From Polytrichum commune (Eukaryota > Streptophyta > Polytrichopsida > Polytrichales > Polytrichaceae), in assembly GCA_950295325.1 (NCBI GenBank), contig OX485808.1, positions 3,846,501-3,910,500 on the forward strand: a stretch of DNA of 64,000 nt. The letters are read 5' to 3'. A program made the position numbers and the translations under genes. Under the pieces are notes generated by a model that ran no database searches, was not told the DNA's origin, and saw only the letters and a program-made list of their open reading frames with translations. Below, piece by piece: positions 12,951 through 25,036 of the stretch (positions are counted from its first letter, which is position 1; each line of letters starts with the position of its first letter).

Positions 12951-15654
12951 TCAATAGTGGTCGTGATTGCATGGCCAATCCACGAAATGTGTAGTTGTAT
13001 TTTTCAATTTATTGTCCAATTGGTGTGGAAAGGTGCCATGCTTCCTACTAATGCAACCCAAATTTAGAAGACAAGCCAAGACATCCATAACATTGCTCCC
13101 TTGCTTTAGGCAAGAGATCATATGCAAGGTTGCATTTTGCACGCGTCACAAACATGGACATGTCCAAAAATACAACCCCAAATCTATACATGGTACATAT
13201 TTTATAGGTGTGATAGGCATTTGACATGTTTGTCGTGAAACCATGAACATATGGCCAAAAGCCAGGAATAAACATGTTGTGGTTCTCAACAAAACGACAA
13301 TCTACATCTCAGTGTTGCAGAAAGGTCCCATGGAATAAGACATCTCTTGTATATAAAAGGGGTGAGAGAGGATGCAACTTAGCAATGTTATGTTATGTAC
13401 AAACCTTTTGTGCCCAGAAAAAAGAAAAAAAAGTTATGTACAAACTAGGGGAGGGGGGGGGGGGATGGGACTCTTTATTAGAGACCTAAATTATGTGCGT
13501 GGGTGACTCTAAACTAAAACCTCTTATATAAAAGAAATCTATAGAGAAAAAAAATGGTATACACACTAACATTAGGCTAGAAAACAAGCTTATGTATTTA
13601 TACTAGACTTTTCAATGTAATATGTCAAACACCTCCACTACATACACAATATCTAAATCATGAAATAGAGATACACTAAACCCTAGAAAATGAAACAAGA
13701 AAGTCATTGGGGACCATTACCATATGACAACAATATATGAAAACATACAATTTAAACTAAAGCATATATCGTCAAAAAATTCTCTAAACCTTATACCCTT
13801 TTTTTACATCTACCTTTAGTTCAAATTTCTTAATAAACTTTTTGAATGTACAAAATAGAGAAAAACAATACCTCTCCTTTATGCATATTGTGTACGCTAG
13901 TGCCTCAAATAAATACCCCTTTCTACACTCAACGTTAGTTTGTACGAGGTGTCCAACCCAAGGTGTACAAACATATAGACAGAAGGTGGAAATAGGAGGA
14001 AATAGTATTGTACACACGTGACCAAAAAATAATAACCATGAACCAATAGTTACCAACCACAATGGCAAGAGCCGACAACTCCTCTATCACCCAGGCATAA
14101 GACAAATGTAGAACAAGCAAGCAACTTAATAAACTACAAATCTTAGCACCACGGAGTTTTTCTTTTTTCTTATTCTTTTTCTTTTTGAGATAGAAGGCCA
14201 AAAAACCAATGCCAGATGCATTAAGAACCAAGAAAGGAAGACATGCCCACTTCAAGGGGAGGTGGAGCCCCTCAAACATGCCACACCGTCACACAAAGAG
14301 TAACAATAGACCAAGTAACAAACACCATGAAGTTTCATGGTCGCACTCCTTCACTAGAGATCTTGGTGATCCATGAACCTTATCTCCCAACTGTGCGCAG
14401 GAGAGAGAGAATTATCTCATACGAGCGCACCTCTTATCCATGCCCATCCATCCAACATAAATCTTGACTACTGATAGGTTTGTGGCCAATTCATCTCAAA
14501 TGACTTGGACTAGATTAATTTGGGATATTTCAAGATAATTAAGGTTATTTAGACTGTCAAATCAACTAGAAATAGTAACATCATGGCTGCATGCTATTCC
14601 AAGGCTTTTGTGTTGGATGAATGAGAAATACACTCGTGTGTGATATATTCCTCTCTCCCCGTGTGTGTTACACAACGCATAGCTTGTCAAAGTGCTCAAG
14701 AAACCACCAGCTTGGAGCAATAGGCAGAACCTTGCATCCATGATGATGTTTGTTTTTTCATCATCCATGCCAATGCACTATTAAAGTGTGACTATATTGC
14801 TCTCATTGATGGACGAAGTTTGAGCAAAAGGCAAGACTAATAACTATGGACCATGTAACCCTCAAGGACCCGGAGGCCTAAGTGAGGATATTGGACACAA
14901 CCATTTTGGTGCCCTCTCTTTTGGGTCCTTTGAACATGGAGATTGGTGGTCTAGAGTGAGCAGGGGAGGGCAAACATTATGCTATGGAAAGAGGTCATCA
15001 ACAATCCTCGAATGCCACCTCATCATCTGATTAGAGCATGACCATAGGTCATCAATATACCTAGTTGCAATATAATAGTCCCGGATTGGGTCCAGAAGTG
15101 GCTCCCACCAATTGGCATGCACCGGTGTAATTTCATTGGCAAGTCCAGAATGCCCTCCCCAACCGGAATAGCTTGGGTATATTGCATCCCAACTTTCAAC
15201 TCCTCTATAAGAGAATCCACTAATAATACCTCATAATCTTTGACCAAATAGAATATAGCTTTAACTGTTTCAACTGTTTCTACGTAAAGCCTTGTGTACT
15301 GCAATATATTAGTTTTTATCATAGGACCCATAGTATATGGAGCTTATGTAGAGTGAACGTGTGAGATATATAACTAGACTGTTCCTCTAGAATAATGTAA
15401 CCCAATTTAGCAGCCTTTGATGTACAATGTGTGAGGCAATGAATGGGGAGAAACTTGAGCCAAATTGGTCCCTATCCTTACTTCTTTATTATCAACCGGT
15501 TATTTGTTGCCATGTTTTGGTTAGTCCTTGTATTTTAACTTCAAATCAGAAAATTCTCAATATATGGTTTGGTTTATTTCTTAGATTTTTGGTTTTGATC
15601 CAGTAATTTGGGAAAACAAACATGTTGATCTATAACTACATTGATTATCCCATT
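12951..15654. other. No recognisable gene
   Basis: AT-rich with short frames only. Minus-strand frames of 94-114 codons at 13784-14279 overlap in different frames and encode low-complexity sequence, so I treat them as chance. A run of 12 G lies at 13453-13464. Confidence 0.4.
14165..14300 (+). repeat. Dispersed 'GAGACAGAAGGCC' repeat end, copy 3
   Basis: A T-rich tract is followed by TTGAGATAGAAGGCCAAAAA and ACCAATGCCAGATGC. Related to the units near 10490, 11120 and, inverted, 34670. Confidence 0.4.
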
Positions 15655-15850
15655 TGGTAGGGCTAGCTAATAGTGTGTGTGGGAAATTAGTGAAGGTGAT
15701 ACTAAATTCTTTACACTATGAAATTAGTGCCACCAAAAGATCTAGGGTTTCAAGAGCCCAAAGTGTTTAATTGCTTGGCGCTCATTAGGTTCATTCGGTG
15801 GGTGGTTTTACCATACGGTTTCATAACACCATCGAGAATGATTCTCATAG
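15655..15850 (+). repeat. Dispersed repeat family E, copy 1
   Basis: Contains TGAAATTAGTGCCACCAAAA followed by GATCTAGG. The reverse complement of about 41715-41900 carries the same block with matching flanks (GTGGGAAAT-AGT upstream, CCCAAAGTGT downstream). Non-coding. Confidence 0.55.
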
Positions 15851-16061
15851 TTGTGGCCTCAAGCTTCAAAGCACCTTAGAGCACACATAAGGTTTCTTGA
15901 GTTGTATGGTTAGTGAGCATGTATTCATGAATTAACTATCACTTGATAAAAATTGAGATTCGACAAAATGGTGAGTGTTTAGGGAATTGAAACACGCACT
16001 AAATGGGATAACCAATGTAGTAGCTGGTCCCGCCCGTTCATTGGTGTGATCTTGCTCTTAA

Positions 16062-16525
16062 GGGCCACCTCACACATGAGCCAAGAGCCGTGACCATGAA
16101 ATTGCGAGAGCCACTTCCAAAATCATGTAGTGTGGTCACACGCCCCCAAGTGTAGTGTGAAGTCATATGTGACCGGGCCCTCAACCAAATGTCATGTCAA
16201 TGAACTTCTACTCATGTGAGGGGCCTTCCCACATGATAAAAAGTATACCAAATCAACGGTTGTGAGACTTCGGAGTGCAATGGTCTCCCAGTTTTGTGTT
16301 AGACATTCCTCCAAGATATGGTTTTCAAAAGTAGTCCAAGTGACCGTAAAACATGATCCATCTGGCACCATGCAGGAATCCATGCATCGATCTCTACATC
16401 CATCTTGCAGTCACTTAGTCCTCTGACCCCTCAAGCACAGTGGGAAGCGAACTTGGACCAGCTCCGCCTTGTCCACCAATGGAGATGCGTGAAGTGCAAT
16501 GGTGACGTGCCCTCAGTTTTGTGAG
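16062..16525. mobile_element. PIF/Harbinger-type element, copy 2 (diverged)
   Basis: Aligns with 1957-2456 from GGGCCACCTCACACATGAGC onward, including GAGCCAAGAGCC and ATGACCATGAAATTG-like blocks, with an internal deletion of roughly 35 bp. The right end is eroded, and a TAA/TAG flank only partly supports a duplication. Confidence 0.55.
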
Positions 16526-16889
16526 AAATAACCCTAGATATGACATAAGTTAATACTAGAAATGTGGTAGTTTCACGACACGATGATTCAACACAAAAGC
16601 GACCAGAACGACTGGTGCTTTGTATGGACCCACAGTCGCCTTTAATGACCGCGATGGGAGCTAGCTGTGCTGCCAGGGCTGGGGGTTTTCAGCTGCAGGA
16701 GATCTAACTTATAGCATAGCAGGCAACGCGGAACTTGGTGATTCCCAAAATAACAGCGTTGACTACTTCAAGAAGCTCTCAAGGGATCAAATTCTACCGA
16801 CAGTGCTCATATATATGCACGTACATGCGTTTACTCAATCTAGCAGGTACATATATATACACGAGACTCCAGTATTTAATGAAAAGCAT

Positions 16890-16891
<2 letters not shown>

Positions 16892-16930
<39 letters not shown>
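16892..16930. repeat. (GA)n microsatellite
   Basis: About 19 consecutive GA units. Confidence 0.95.
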
Positions 16931-16932
<2 letters not shown>

Positions 16933-17895
16933 TGTGTTTTGAATGAGTTGGCCAACGATTCGTGCCATTCATGTAAGTTGAATGTGAGAACGTTACGAAT
17001 CCTTTAATTTGTTTCCTTTAGCATATTTGACTCCTGAAGTCAGCGTGAGCAGTGACCTCAGAGATCTATAGGGAGTAGGTTTTCATCGGATCCCCTCACA
17101 CGAATGGCTTGAATCCTAATGCCCCCTCCCCACCTGACTTTAGCTAAGCCTAAAAGTTGGTTCTAAAAACACGGCATTCACACCATCGACATTATCGAGT
17201 GCCGAGCCCAGTTGGCAGATGATGTGGCATGGTTTAAAGGTGGAGGTTTTAAGTTAAGCCTCGAGCACCGACCCTCCCATCCGTACTTAGACATGAGGTA
17301 AGAATGTAGGACCTTTAAAAGTGTCGCCTCCCGCCCTTGTGATTGGTTGTTTTTAGTCTTAGCTATGAGGGCACCAGGAGCTTCATTAACGAAAACCGAT
17401 GGTAAGATAAATGAGTAGTAAGGCATTTGGGGATGGGGCAAAAACTATTTAACATTCATTGCTTGGTAGATAAAACAATGAACATGTGTGAAAGATACTT
17501 AACTAAAACCTACTCAAAAATCTCCGGAGCAAGTTCTTGTAGGTGCATTGGGACAGCCGGATGTCTCCGCTATAACCGAGGGAGCTTTACCCGGTTTTCA
17601 AGAAATACTTTGGTTATTTGGTGAAGTCAGGTGGGAAAAGGGTATAAGTTTTGTAAGAGCGAGCCCAATAGAAACAGTAAACCGCCCACCACCACCACCA
17701 TCCCAATGTTTGTGGTACTAGCACCGGCGTTTAATGAAGCCTAATAGGGGGTTGGACCGCCAACATGTAAGACTTGTTTTGTGTTATTAGTGGAGAGGGG
17801 GGGGGGGATGTTGGACATAGTAAGAGGACGAACCCTTGGATTGGTTGGGGGTAGGGGGATATTGGTTACGGTGTATTTGAGCTGGTATGTGGTGA
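16931..17895. other. No recognisable gene
   Basis: Short frames only; a run of 11 G at about 17797-17807. Nothing assigned. Confidence 0.4.
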
Positions 17896-18213
17896 CATAG
17901 TGTTTAATACACTAAATACGAACGCATACATTAAATGTCATTAACCCTATGAAAGTAAGTAACATCAAATGTAAACTCAAACACTAAATATCAACTGTGG
18001 TAATATGTGGAAGTTACATGCACGAATTTAGTGTTAGTAAGGATATGAATTTTTTTTAAACAATGATACAAGGAGAAAGGAGGTGACAGTAGGGAAGGTG
18101 GCGGCGCATTTATGTCTAACACTAATCATCAAAGAATTGAGAATTAGTGTTGAGCAGGATAGGATGGTAACAACACTAAATATAATCAAACACTAAATAT
18201 CATATGTAGTGTA
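17896..18213. mobile_element. MITE family C, copy 2
   Basis: Shares the interior of 11491-11818 (ACTAAATACGAACGCATAC, then GTAATATGTGGAAGTTACAT). The right terminus CACTAAATATCATATGTAGT is present. The left terminus is shortened. It lies directly upstream of the HUH endonuclease fragment. Confidence 0.7.
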
Positions 18214-18291
18214 GTTGCCTTCCTTGTTGGGAAGGAACATTGTAGTTCCCTTCGGTGGATCCGAGGCCGACGCTTGCACCACAACCTCTAG

Positions 18292-18762
18292 CAATGCTCC
18301 GGCACACACATTCTTTGCTTTGTTGAATTCGGTGATGTGGATTGCATTGCACGTAATTTAGCATCCATGGCACCGAGGTTGAGGGCGCTTGCACAATCTC
18401 AAGGTCAAGAGCAAACTCGCTCCTCCCTCAAGTATTTCGAAGCCTTTGTTACAATTGTGATGGGTGGCAAGGATGTGGATAGTGGACTTTGTGTGAATTT
18501 GAGAAAGTTCATTGAGGAGGAATGTATGGTAGGCTTATGCTCCATGAAGTGCACTGGTGCATTGACCCACCAACATTCTCAACTGGTTGTCAAGGGAAAT
18601 CTTAGTGGTCTACCGGTGTTGAACAAGAAAATCAAAATTTGTTTGGGATGGGATGAGAAAATCAGAAAATTGTTTGGTCATGTTGTTTCTTGCAAGACGT
18701 TGCAAGATGAGAAATCACATACATTCTTGCGTATGGTTGGGTATTATACGACAAATAAATAA
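18292..18762 (+). pseudogene. HUH endonuclease fragment, replitron-like
   Basis: An open frame follows a TAG at 18289; the first ATG is at about 18367 (MAPRLRALAQ). Counted from the GTG codon at 18337, residues 36-45 (EAFVTIVMGG) look like a first beta strand. Residues 75-86 (ALTHQHSQLVVK) hold an H-Q-H triplet, and residues 132-141 (RMVGYYTTNK) hold tyrosines with a downstream lysine. This order, strand then HUH metal site then tyrosine helix, is the layout of HUH single-strand nucleases (Rep, relaxase and replitron types). Such enzymes nick one strand and bind it through tyrosine. The frame stops just after the tyrosine motif, so any downstream domain is missing. Its left neighbour is a family C MITE and its right neighbour a decayed LINE on the other strand. 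The assignment rests on motifs read by eye; the replitron label is from recall of plant and algal members. Confidence 0.55.
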
Positions 18763-18915
18763 ATAAAGGAAATGTCAATGTATTTGTACGTTGACATGCG
18801 ATGCCCATTCACCGTCTCTTTTTCAAGTCCACATAGACTTGGGGTGGAGGTGGTTTAATGCCCATGGTTAGTACGTGGACATGTAGTTAATTGGTTATTA
18901 TTAATAATTTGTTTG

Positions 18916-20353
18916 TTAAGTTGGGGATGATGGATGTGTGTGTTCATGGGAGCGGGATGGGGGCTTGTTTGGGCATGCGAGCGGGAGATGTCTTGTTTGA
19001 GTACATGTTTTTTTTGGTAGTTTCCCATGTAACTGCCATATCAAAATTTGGGGACTTGAGTGATTTGTGCATCTACGATCCCAGGTGCCTTCCAGAAAAG
19101 GTTGGACCATTTAAGATGGATGTCTTGGGTGGATAGCCATTTTGTTACATTTGGTGTGTGATATTGGTGCGTTTGTATTCGTTTTCTATGTGGTTTTTAG
19201 AGTTTCTAACTACGTTGTCATGTTAGGTTGAGGTTGGGGGGATGGAGGGCCAAAATGGTGTTTGGTGTTCGATGTGGTGCAAGGGGGTTTGTAAGATTTG
19301 GGGTTTTAGTGCTCCTAGTTTGGCAAGTTTATCAACTTCGTCGATGCCTCGGCTGTTTGTGCGTGCTCTTATCTTTTTGATGGTAATGTTTTGGGTTGGG
19401 GTTTTAATGGCATGCATAATGTGTGTGATGAAGTTTGCCTGGGTGATTATTTTGTGATGAGGGGTGCCTTGTGTGGTTTCATAGTAGATATATATTGTTG
19501 AGGCTATCAATGACGATGAATTTATTTGTTTGTGATGAGTGTTTTGGTATGTTCAATTGCGAGGAGGAGTGTGTATATTTCCGCTCTCAAGATATTTGGG
19601 TACTCAAACAATTTTTTAGTTATGTGTATTTGCATTGGTTCATTGTAGATTCTGGATCCCATGATGTTGCCATGCCCTTCTCTATCTGGGGGGGGGGGGG
19701 GTGAACGAGCCATCCATGTAGTATGATTGTAAAGGGGGGGGGGGGTAAACCCTAGGGGTAAATGTTGGTTATCTCTAGTGGGAGGAATGGCAATGTGATG
19801 AGGTGCCATTTTTTGGGGGTTTTGGTGTTTTTGGTAGTTTGGGTTTGGGTGTGGGGTGTGAGGTAGATGCTCCTATGTTGTAAGGTGTGTGGTGGGAGCG
19901 ATTGTATGAAGGTTGTTATGTTGGTTTAACTGTATGTTGCATGATAATTAGTATGAAGGTAAGTAGTGGTTTTTTATGTTGTAATATTGGGGGGATTCGA
20001 GGGTCAATTCATATTGTATTGTGAGAGGAAGTATTATAATTATTGGGGTTACGTTTATTTGTTTGAGGGGGTTGGATGTATTGTGGATCCAATCATCATG
20101 GGTTGCTATTATTATTATTGTGATTGTGTTGGGGTAATGTTTGGGTTACAAATTGGGCATGTTTTATGGTTTTGAGGACAAGGGTGATGTCCGTAATGTG
20201 TGCGAGGCCATTGCCAATCCACTGATGGGGGTAGATTGGACCAAACGATCCAAAGATTATGTCTCGGTCATGTGGAAAGTGATATTGTGTGAAATTTGTG
20301 TGGCATGTAAGTGGGCTTGAGTAGTAGTACCGGTAGTAACAACATGCATCCAA
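18916..20353 (-). pseudogene. LINE 3' part with RNase H domain, decayed
   Basis: Minus-strand frames, broken by shifts, encode the tail of a non-LTR retrotransposon polyprotein. From 20353: CHTNFTQYHFPHDRDIIFGS, a region after the reverse transcriptase. From 19809 to 19522: FEYPNILRAEIYTLLLAIEH, the RNase H helix with its glutamate. From 19510 to 19223: RARTNSRGIDEVDKLAKLGA, the RNase H C-terminal block with the last acidic residue. A last frame at 19110-18916 may be the C-terminal tail. RNase H removes RNA during target-primed reverse transcription. At least one frameshift separates the two RNase H frames, and three runs of more than 10 G sit within the copy. Its style (H, T, P and N-rich) is the same as the LINE at 46.3-48.8 kb, so both may come from one family. 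Confidence 0.7.
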
Positions 20354-20389
20354 TGAGGGGTGGGGTGGGGTGGGGGGGGGGGCAATGTG

Positions 20390-21361
20390 GCGTCGTCCGA
20401 AAAGCTATTAGTTTACTATAAATAGATCCTTGGCATTGAGGAGCTGGTGGGCTTGCTCTAAGCTAGTACTGTACTCATAAGCCCTAGATTAAAATGTCAG
20501 GGGTTTTGTGTTGTTTTGAAAACCATTGGTGCAGTGAATGACACCCACTGTACACAATTTTGGGTACAGAATGTAAGCACTTGTTATATTTGTTGCAGTA
20601 TCCGTTAGTAAATGTGCCAATTGACAAAACCGAGAACACACAAGTGCTGCTATACAACGGTGTGCAAGTTCACATGTTTTTTTGAGAACTAGCACCATGC
20701 ATTGCATGCTCTGATAATTAAGATCAAGCTGGGTGTCCATGAAATTCATGACAGTCCAATTGATTTTGAATGTGCTTTGAACATTCCAGATTCCAATCAA
20801 CTGGAAATTCATTGGAATCAATTGAACATCACTTGAGAGTAGAGGCGCCCATAACAAATCTCTTAGGAGATTTTGTGTCAAATTTGGAGAAGTATAAGGT
20901 AATGCAACTTTTTTCCATGTAGGAAGATAGAAATTAGGAGGATTGTAAATTTTTTTTGGTAATTTTATTCCTTGAATTGAAGTTATTTTGAATTTTTGAA
21001 ACCTAAAGTTGGTCCGCACATATTACCAATGTCTAGAGTCTGACATAACCGCTCATTCCTCCTTGCTTTAGCACTCACAATCATGACACTATTGGCTCCG
21101 GCCTAATTAGAAATTCAATCCCAGCCTGATTGAAATTGTGGTGCCTTATAGATTGCTGATGGGGTCTTGATCGGGATCGGGCTCTACTATGAAATGGTTC
21201 AATTTGGGGATCTGGATTATTGTGTGTTGCCCAGGTGGAGTTTCCTTGATCGAGAGTTGAGACCCCTAAGTTTGAGGATATGGCCCACCATAACACACTC
21301 TTTTGGAATCTAAGGACTAAATTGAATAAAAATATATAAACTATGTATAATAGTAAGGGGA
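20390..21361. other. No recognisable gene
   Basis: The longest frame, minus 20489-21019 (176 codons), has no recognisable motif, no clear start context, and a composition typical of translated AT-rich DNA. I leave it unannotated. Confidence 0.4.
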
Positions 21362-21444
21362 GGGCAAACCAACCCATGCATTGGTTTCTTGTTGGATGAC
21401 TGCAGCCCTGCCTCCAAGGAACCAATGTACGGGTTGTTTCGCCC
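21362..21444. mobile_element. Short foldback element family D, copy 2
   Basis: The reverse complement matches 12494-12576 (GGTTCCTTGGAGGCA block). The arms AGGGCAAACCAACCCATGCA and, inverted, GGGCGAAACAACCCGTACAT form the hairpin. Confidence 0.6.
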
Positions 21445-21599
21445 CAACCTAATAATAACCAATCTTTCATTTGCAAAATGTACTAACCATTCTTATATTC
21501 TGGAAGTGGTCTTCAACCAAGAAATTTGACAAGATGACAAACTTCTAGTCATGGTCCAGTTGGCAACAACTCTATGAATATGGTTGTTTAAGGTACTAA

Positions 21600-22160
21600 G
21601 CCCTCAAGCAACACTTTTAGAAGCTTTTTCTATTTAAAGAATGTTAAAAAGTTTGGAATTTTTTTAGTTTTTTTTTCATAGATTAGCAAATTTACGAGTT
21701 TTTTGGTTCAAAAAATAATAAATTCATATGCAACTTACAGAAATTTGCAAAGTCGATTTAAGAAATGAGTCTTTACTCTCTACTAAGGGGTCCATTGATG
21801 TTGAATTGCTAGGTGAGAATCACCACAAAATTAGCCTTATTACAAGTGAGGATCTTTATTACATGAAGGTGTTGTCCCCCTTTTGTAAATCACTTCTTAT
21901 ACCGCCTCGTTGAGCGGACAATGTCCTAGATTAGCCATCGTGATTGGCCAAAGTTGGTGCTCTTGAAGCGTTCTTGCAACCTTCTTACACTGCTACTATG
22001 AATGGCCAAAGTTGTGCTATTTGTACTTTAAGCCACATATGAGTAATGCTTTAGCAATGACTTACTTTAGCATTGTTGCACTCACTTGTTGACAACTTGA
22101 GGATGAAAAATAAGTGTCACCAAAAGGAGGGTGTTACTTTAAGGCATCAATACCACAACT
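21600..22160 (+). repeat. Left arm of a large inverted repeat
   Basis: This stretch matches the reverse complement of about 30880-31400 almost end to end. Shared blocks include GGATTGCTAGGTGAGAATCA (one difference), TACATGAAGGTGTTGTCCCC and CGCCTCGTTGAGCGG. The two arms bracket the 6.7-kb element at 22579-29313. A frame of 61 codons at 21728-21913 lies inside and is probably chance. Confidence 0.65.
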
Positions 22161-22578
22161 TGGGCTTAGGCCCTGCAAAGTATCGAGTTCCAGACCAATA
22201 GGTGAAGGTCAGTGCCAAGTTGAACAACTTGCTAAATGTTGGCCAGGGGTCTCCACAAGGTCTTCTTTTTGCAAATGTTCCCGCCAACCTTTTGCAAGTG
22301 TCCATTAGTAGGTTGAGGCTTTGTCATTGTTTCTTGAGCACGGCTTCCTTCATTACTTTTGTACGTGCAGTGTAATTGTCTTGTTTTTGGTCTCACATAG
22401 TGTTACTCGTTGGTATTGTCCTTTGTCTTGGTCTCACTTGGTCCCAAGTCCCGTTCCTTTTTGAAAATGGCACCTTTTGGGGTTTTGCATGGGGGGTGCA
22501 CTGTACCGCGGTAGTACGTAACCACAAAGGTATGCACAAAAAAGAGTTTTATTTGAACAAATTCCGCACATCGTACAC
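22161..22578. other. Spacer between inverted-repeat arm and transposon
   Basis: No gene recognised. The last ten bases (22569-22578, CATCGTACAC) are the target duplication of the element that follows. Confidence 0.5.
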
Positions 22579-22646
22579 GGGGAGTGCTATCTTGTGAGCG
22601 GTGAGCAGTGAGCGGTGAGCGATGAGCGGTAATTTGTGAGCGGTGA
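22579..22646 (+). repeat. Left terminal inverted repeat
   Basis: Consists of GGGGAGTGCTATCTT and then about six copies of a TGAGCRRTGAGC-type hexamer-heptamer. Matches 29245-29313 inverted with about a dozen differences and a one-base gap. Confidence 0.85.
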
Positions 22647-23430
22647 AGAAAACAAAATATTTGGTAATAGGACCCCTAGTATCCTATAACCGTGGCCTAA
22701 AGAAATAAATTTTTAGGGTTCAATAATAAGAAGATTGGGGAGGACAAACAATATGAATGCTAGATTGCAAGTAGTGAGCAATGAAAAATACCAATATGTA
22801 CATGACTCGGGGTTGCTAGTATGTGAGCATGCGAGTGTGAACCTATGAGCCTTCAATTTTTTCCCGGTTATGGTTTGTAAATCCGTTGGGGGCCTATGAT
22901 TGTGGAATTACATGTAAGGGTCTATAGTCCAAATGAACAACAAATGAGAATGTTGCTATAACAATTTTGTATAAAAAATTAACTAATATACATTCAACTG
23001 TTGAGATAATAATAATGTAATTGGAGACAATGTGTAAGCAAACTCATGTTGAAAACAAGTGTAGCATGTTAGAATGTCTCACTATAATACACATCAATGT
23101 AAAATTTGAATACATCATAACACCATCATGAGGGTGACATTTACGAAGTGCAAAACATAAAGAACAACAAAAGTGAATTGTAGATATAAATCGGGTAGTA
23201 GGTTTAAATTGTTGAAGTTCTTGGAAATCAAATATAAAAAATATAAAATAATGGGTACATGATCCATACCATCTGGAAGATAGTTGATGGACACATGCAT
23301 ATTAGCCACAGTAGCATCAAAGAGCTTCTCGGTCTCAATACCCAAACTGCCAAATACAAAATAAAGATTAGAAAAATTGAATGATTGAAAAAATATTTTT
23401 TTTCAAAAAACATAGACAAAAAATTATCAC

Positions 23431-24863
23431 CTGAGCCCACCAAGTAGCTTTATCAAGTCACTTAGGAAACTCTATATCATTGAATTTTGGTTTCGGAAAC
23501 TTGAGAGCCTCACGAAGTGTAGATGAACTGTTCCACCTCTCAAGCCACTTAATCTTCATAGATGTATTCATTGCCGAAGTTGCTAACATCCAAAGTTTTT
23601 TTTGAATCATCTTAAGATTCTCATCATGAGTTCTATAATGATACTTCACCTGCTTTAAGAACATAAGAGAATGTCTAGGATCTGCAATGGAAAGTTGTTT
23701 CTTTAGTTCCAAATGGGAAGTCAATCCTACCCTCTCCACAGCTTTGGAAACAAATTCACCCACTGCACTTGAAGTCCAATGTGTAGAATCAGGGTATTTC
23801 TCATAAAATTTCCTTTGAGCAATAGCAGCAACATCTCCCAACTCTTCTGACACCAAGGAAAAAACATATAAGAGTATGATAAATCACACATAATAAAAAT
23901 AAGATGTAATTAAACATATAGTTATAGAATTCAAAATAAAAAGAAAAAAAAATACAAAAAAAACGTGAAAAACTAATACTTAAGAAAAATAACCTAATAT
24001 AGAAATCCATTAAAAGCCTCAACAGTAAAAGGTAACCAAATTCTATATTTGGATTTTTATTTGGCATCAGCGGCAATAAAATCTTTTTTGGAGACAACTT
24101 TTTAAAAATATGAAAGTGGTTGTCCAACAATGCTTTGAATGCGGCAAAGCTTATGAACAAGATTCGTACAAACATGGGATTTTTGGTTCCTCATGACAAA
24201 ATAAAACAACCAATGATAAGCCACGGAAAAGAAATATACAATAAAAAAATAAACTTAAAAGAAAACCAAATGAACCGAACAAATAAAAAGAGAAGAATGA
24301 AAGAATTATCACTTCATGTAAAGCTGCCAACATGGTTGCAATATCTCCCTTGACATCCAAAATAATACTTTCAACAGCATAATGTCAAGCATGATCATGT
24401 ATATAATCTCGATTAATAATGGGCAACCATGTTTGCAAACGGTGGTTTCCATCCCACATCATAAATATTTTGCGAGAAAAAACTTTGAGGTCCTTATCAG
24501 TTTGCAATATTTTTTCAAAGGCATCATTTGTCCGTACCCAATTTTCACTCCATGATCTAATGATATTATCGGTAACATCTATTGTTTTTCCCTCATTGTT
24601 TTCCAAGGCCACGTAAAAAACCCCGTTGTCTTCCATATAACCACAAACAATAAAATGTGTAGCCAGGTTCATAACGTTATTTTTCAAAAAAAACCTAACA
24701 ACAGGCAATGCAACCATTCGACATAGTGGAATGTTGAATTTTAATTTTACCCTTGGTTGATACCTCAACCGTTCAAGACGGAAAGATGTTTTGATAGTTT
24801 CTTTTTAAAAAATGCATGCAATTGCAATTCCAATTGATCTTCAGAAAGATGTACAACTTCCAT
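23431..24863 (-). pseudogene. ParB-like protein of the 6.7-kb transposon, decayed
   Basis: A likely start ATG is at 24863 (MEVVHLSEDQLELQLHAFF). A one-base slip in an A run near 24810 moves the frame to RLERLRYQPRVKLKFNIPL, then VVRFFLKNNVMNLATHFIV, a conserved SWSENWVRTNDAFEKIL block, and KIFMMWDGNHRLQTWLPI. DGNHRL resembles the DGxHR motif of ParB/sulfiredoxin-fold proteins, which bind nucleotide and can act as nucleases or switches. The frame passes a TGA at 24385 where tryptophan is likely and reaches LDVKGDIATMLAALHE, with a splice donor at about 24313. A second exon near 24180-23995 and a third at 23846-23431 (EELGDVAAIAQRKFYEKYPD, ending ATWWAQ before a GT) continue the gene. A fourth near 23346-23270 (ETEKLFDATVANMHVSINYL) is possible. 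At least four stops or frameshifts make this copy a pseudogene. The ParB relation rests on one motif. Confidence 0.5.
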
Positions 24864-25036
24864 ATCTAAATCACAAAATATCATTCATATAAGAGATAAA
24901 ACTAAATTAAAAGAAATATATACATATGAAAGAAATCACATATGCAAACTAAAATAATATACAAAAATATTTATGAAAGTGAGAGTATACATAAGGAAAA
25001 ACCACATATAGAATAGAATATAAAATTTCAATATGG

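Noticed and set aside
18891-19457. Plus-strand ORFs over the LINE relic
   Set aside because: Shadows of the minus-strand RNase H region.
20489-21019. 176-codon minus-strand ORF
   Set aside because: No domain or start context, and no homologous repeat in the window; likely chance, though its length is somewhat unusual for AT-rich DNA.
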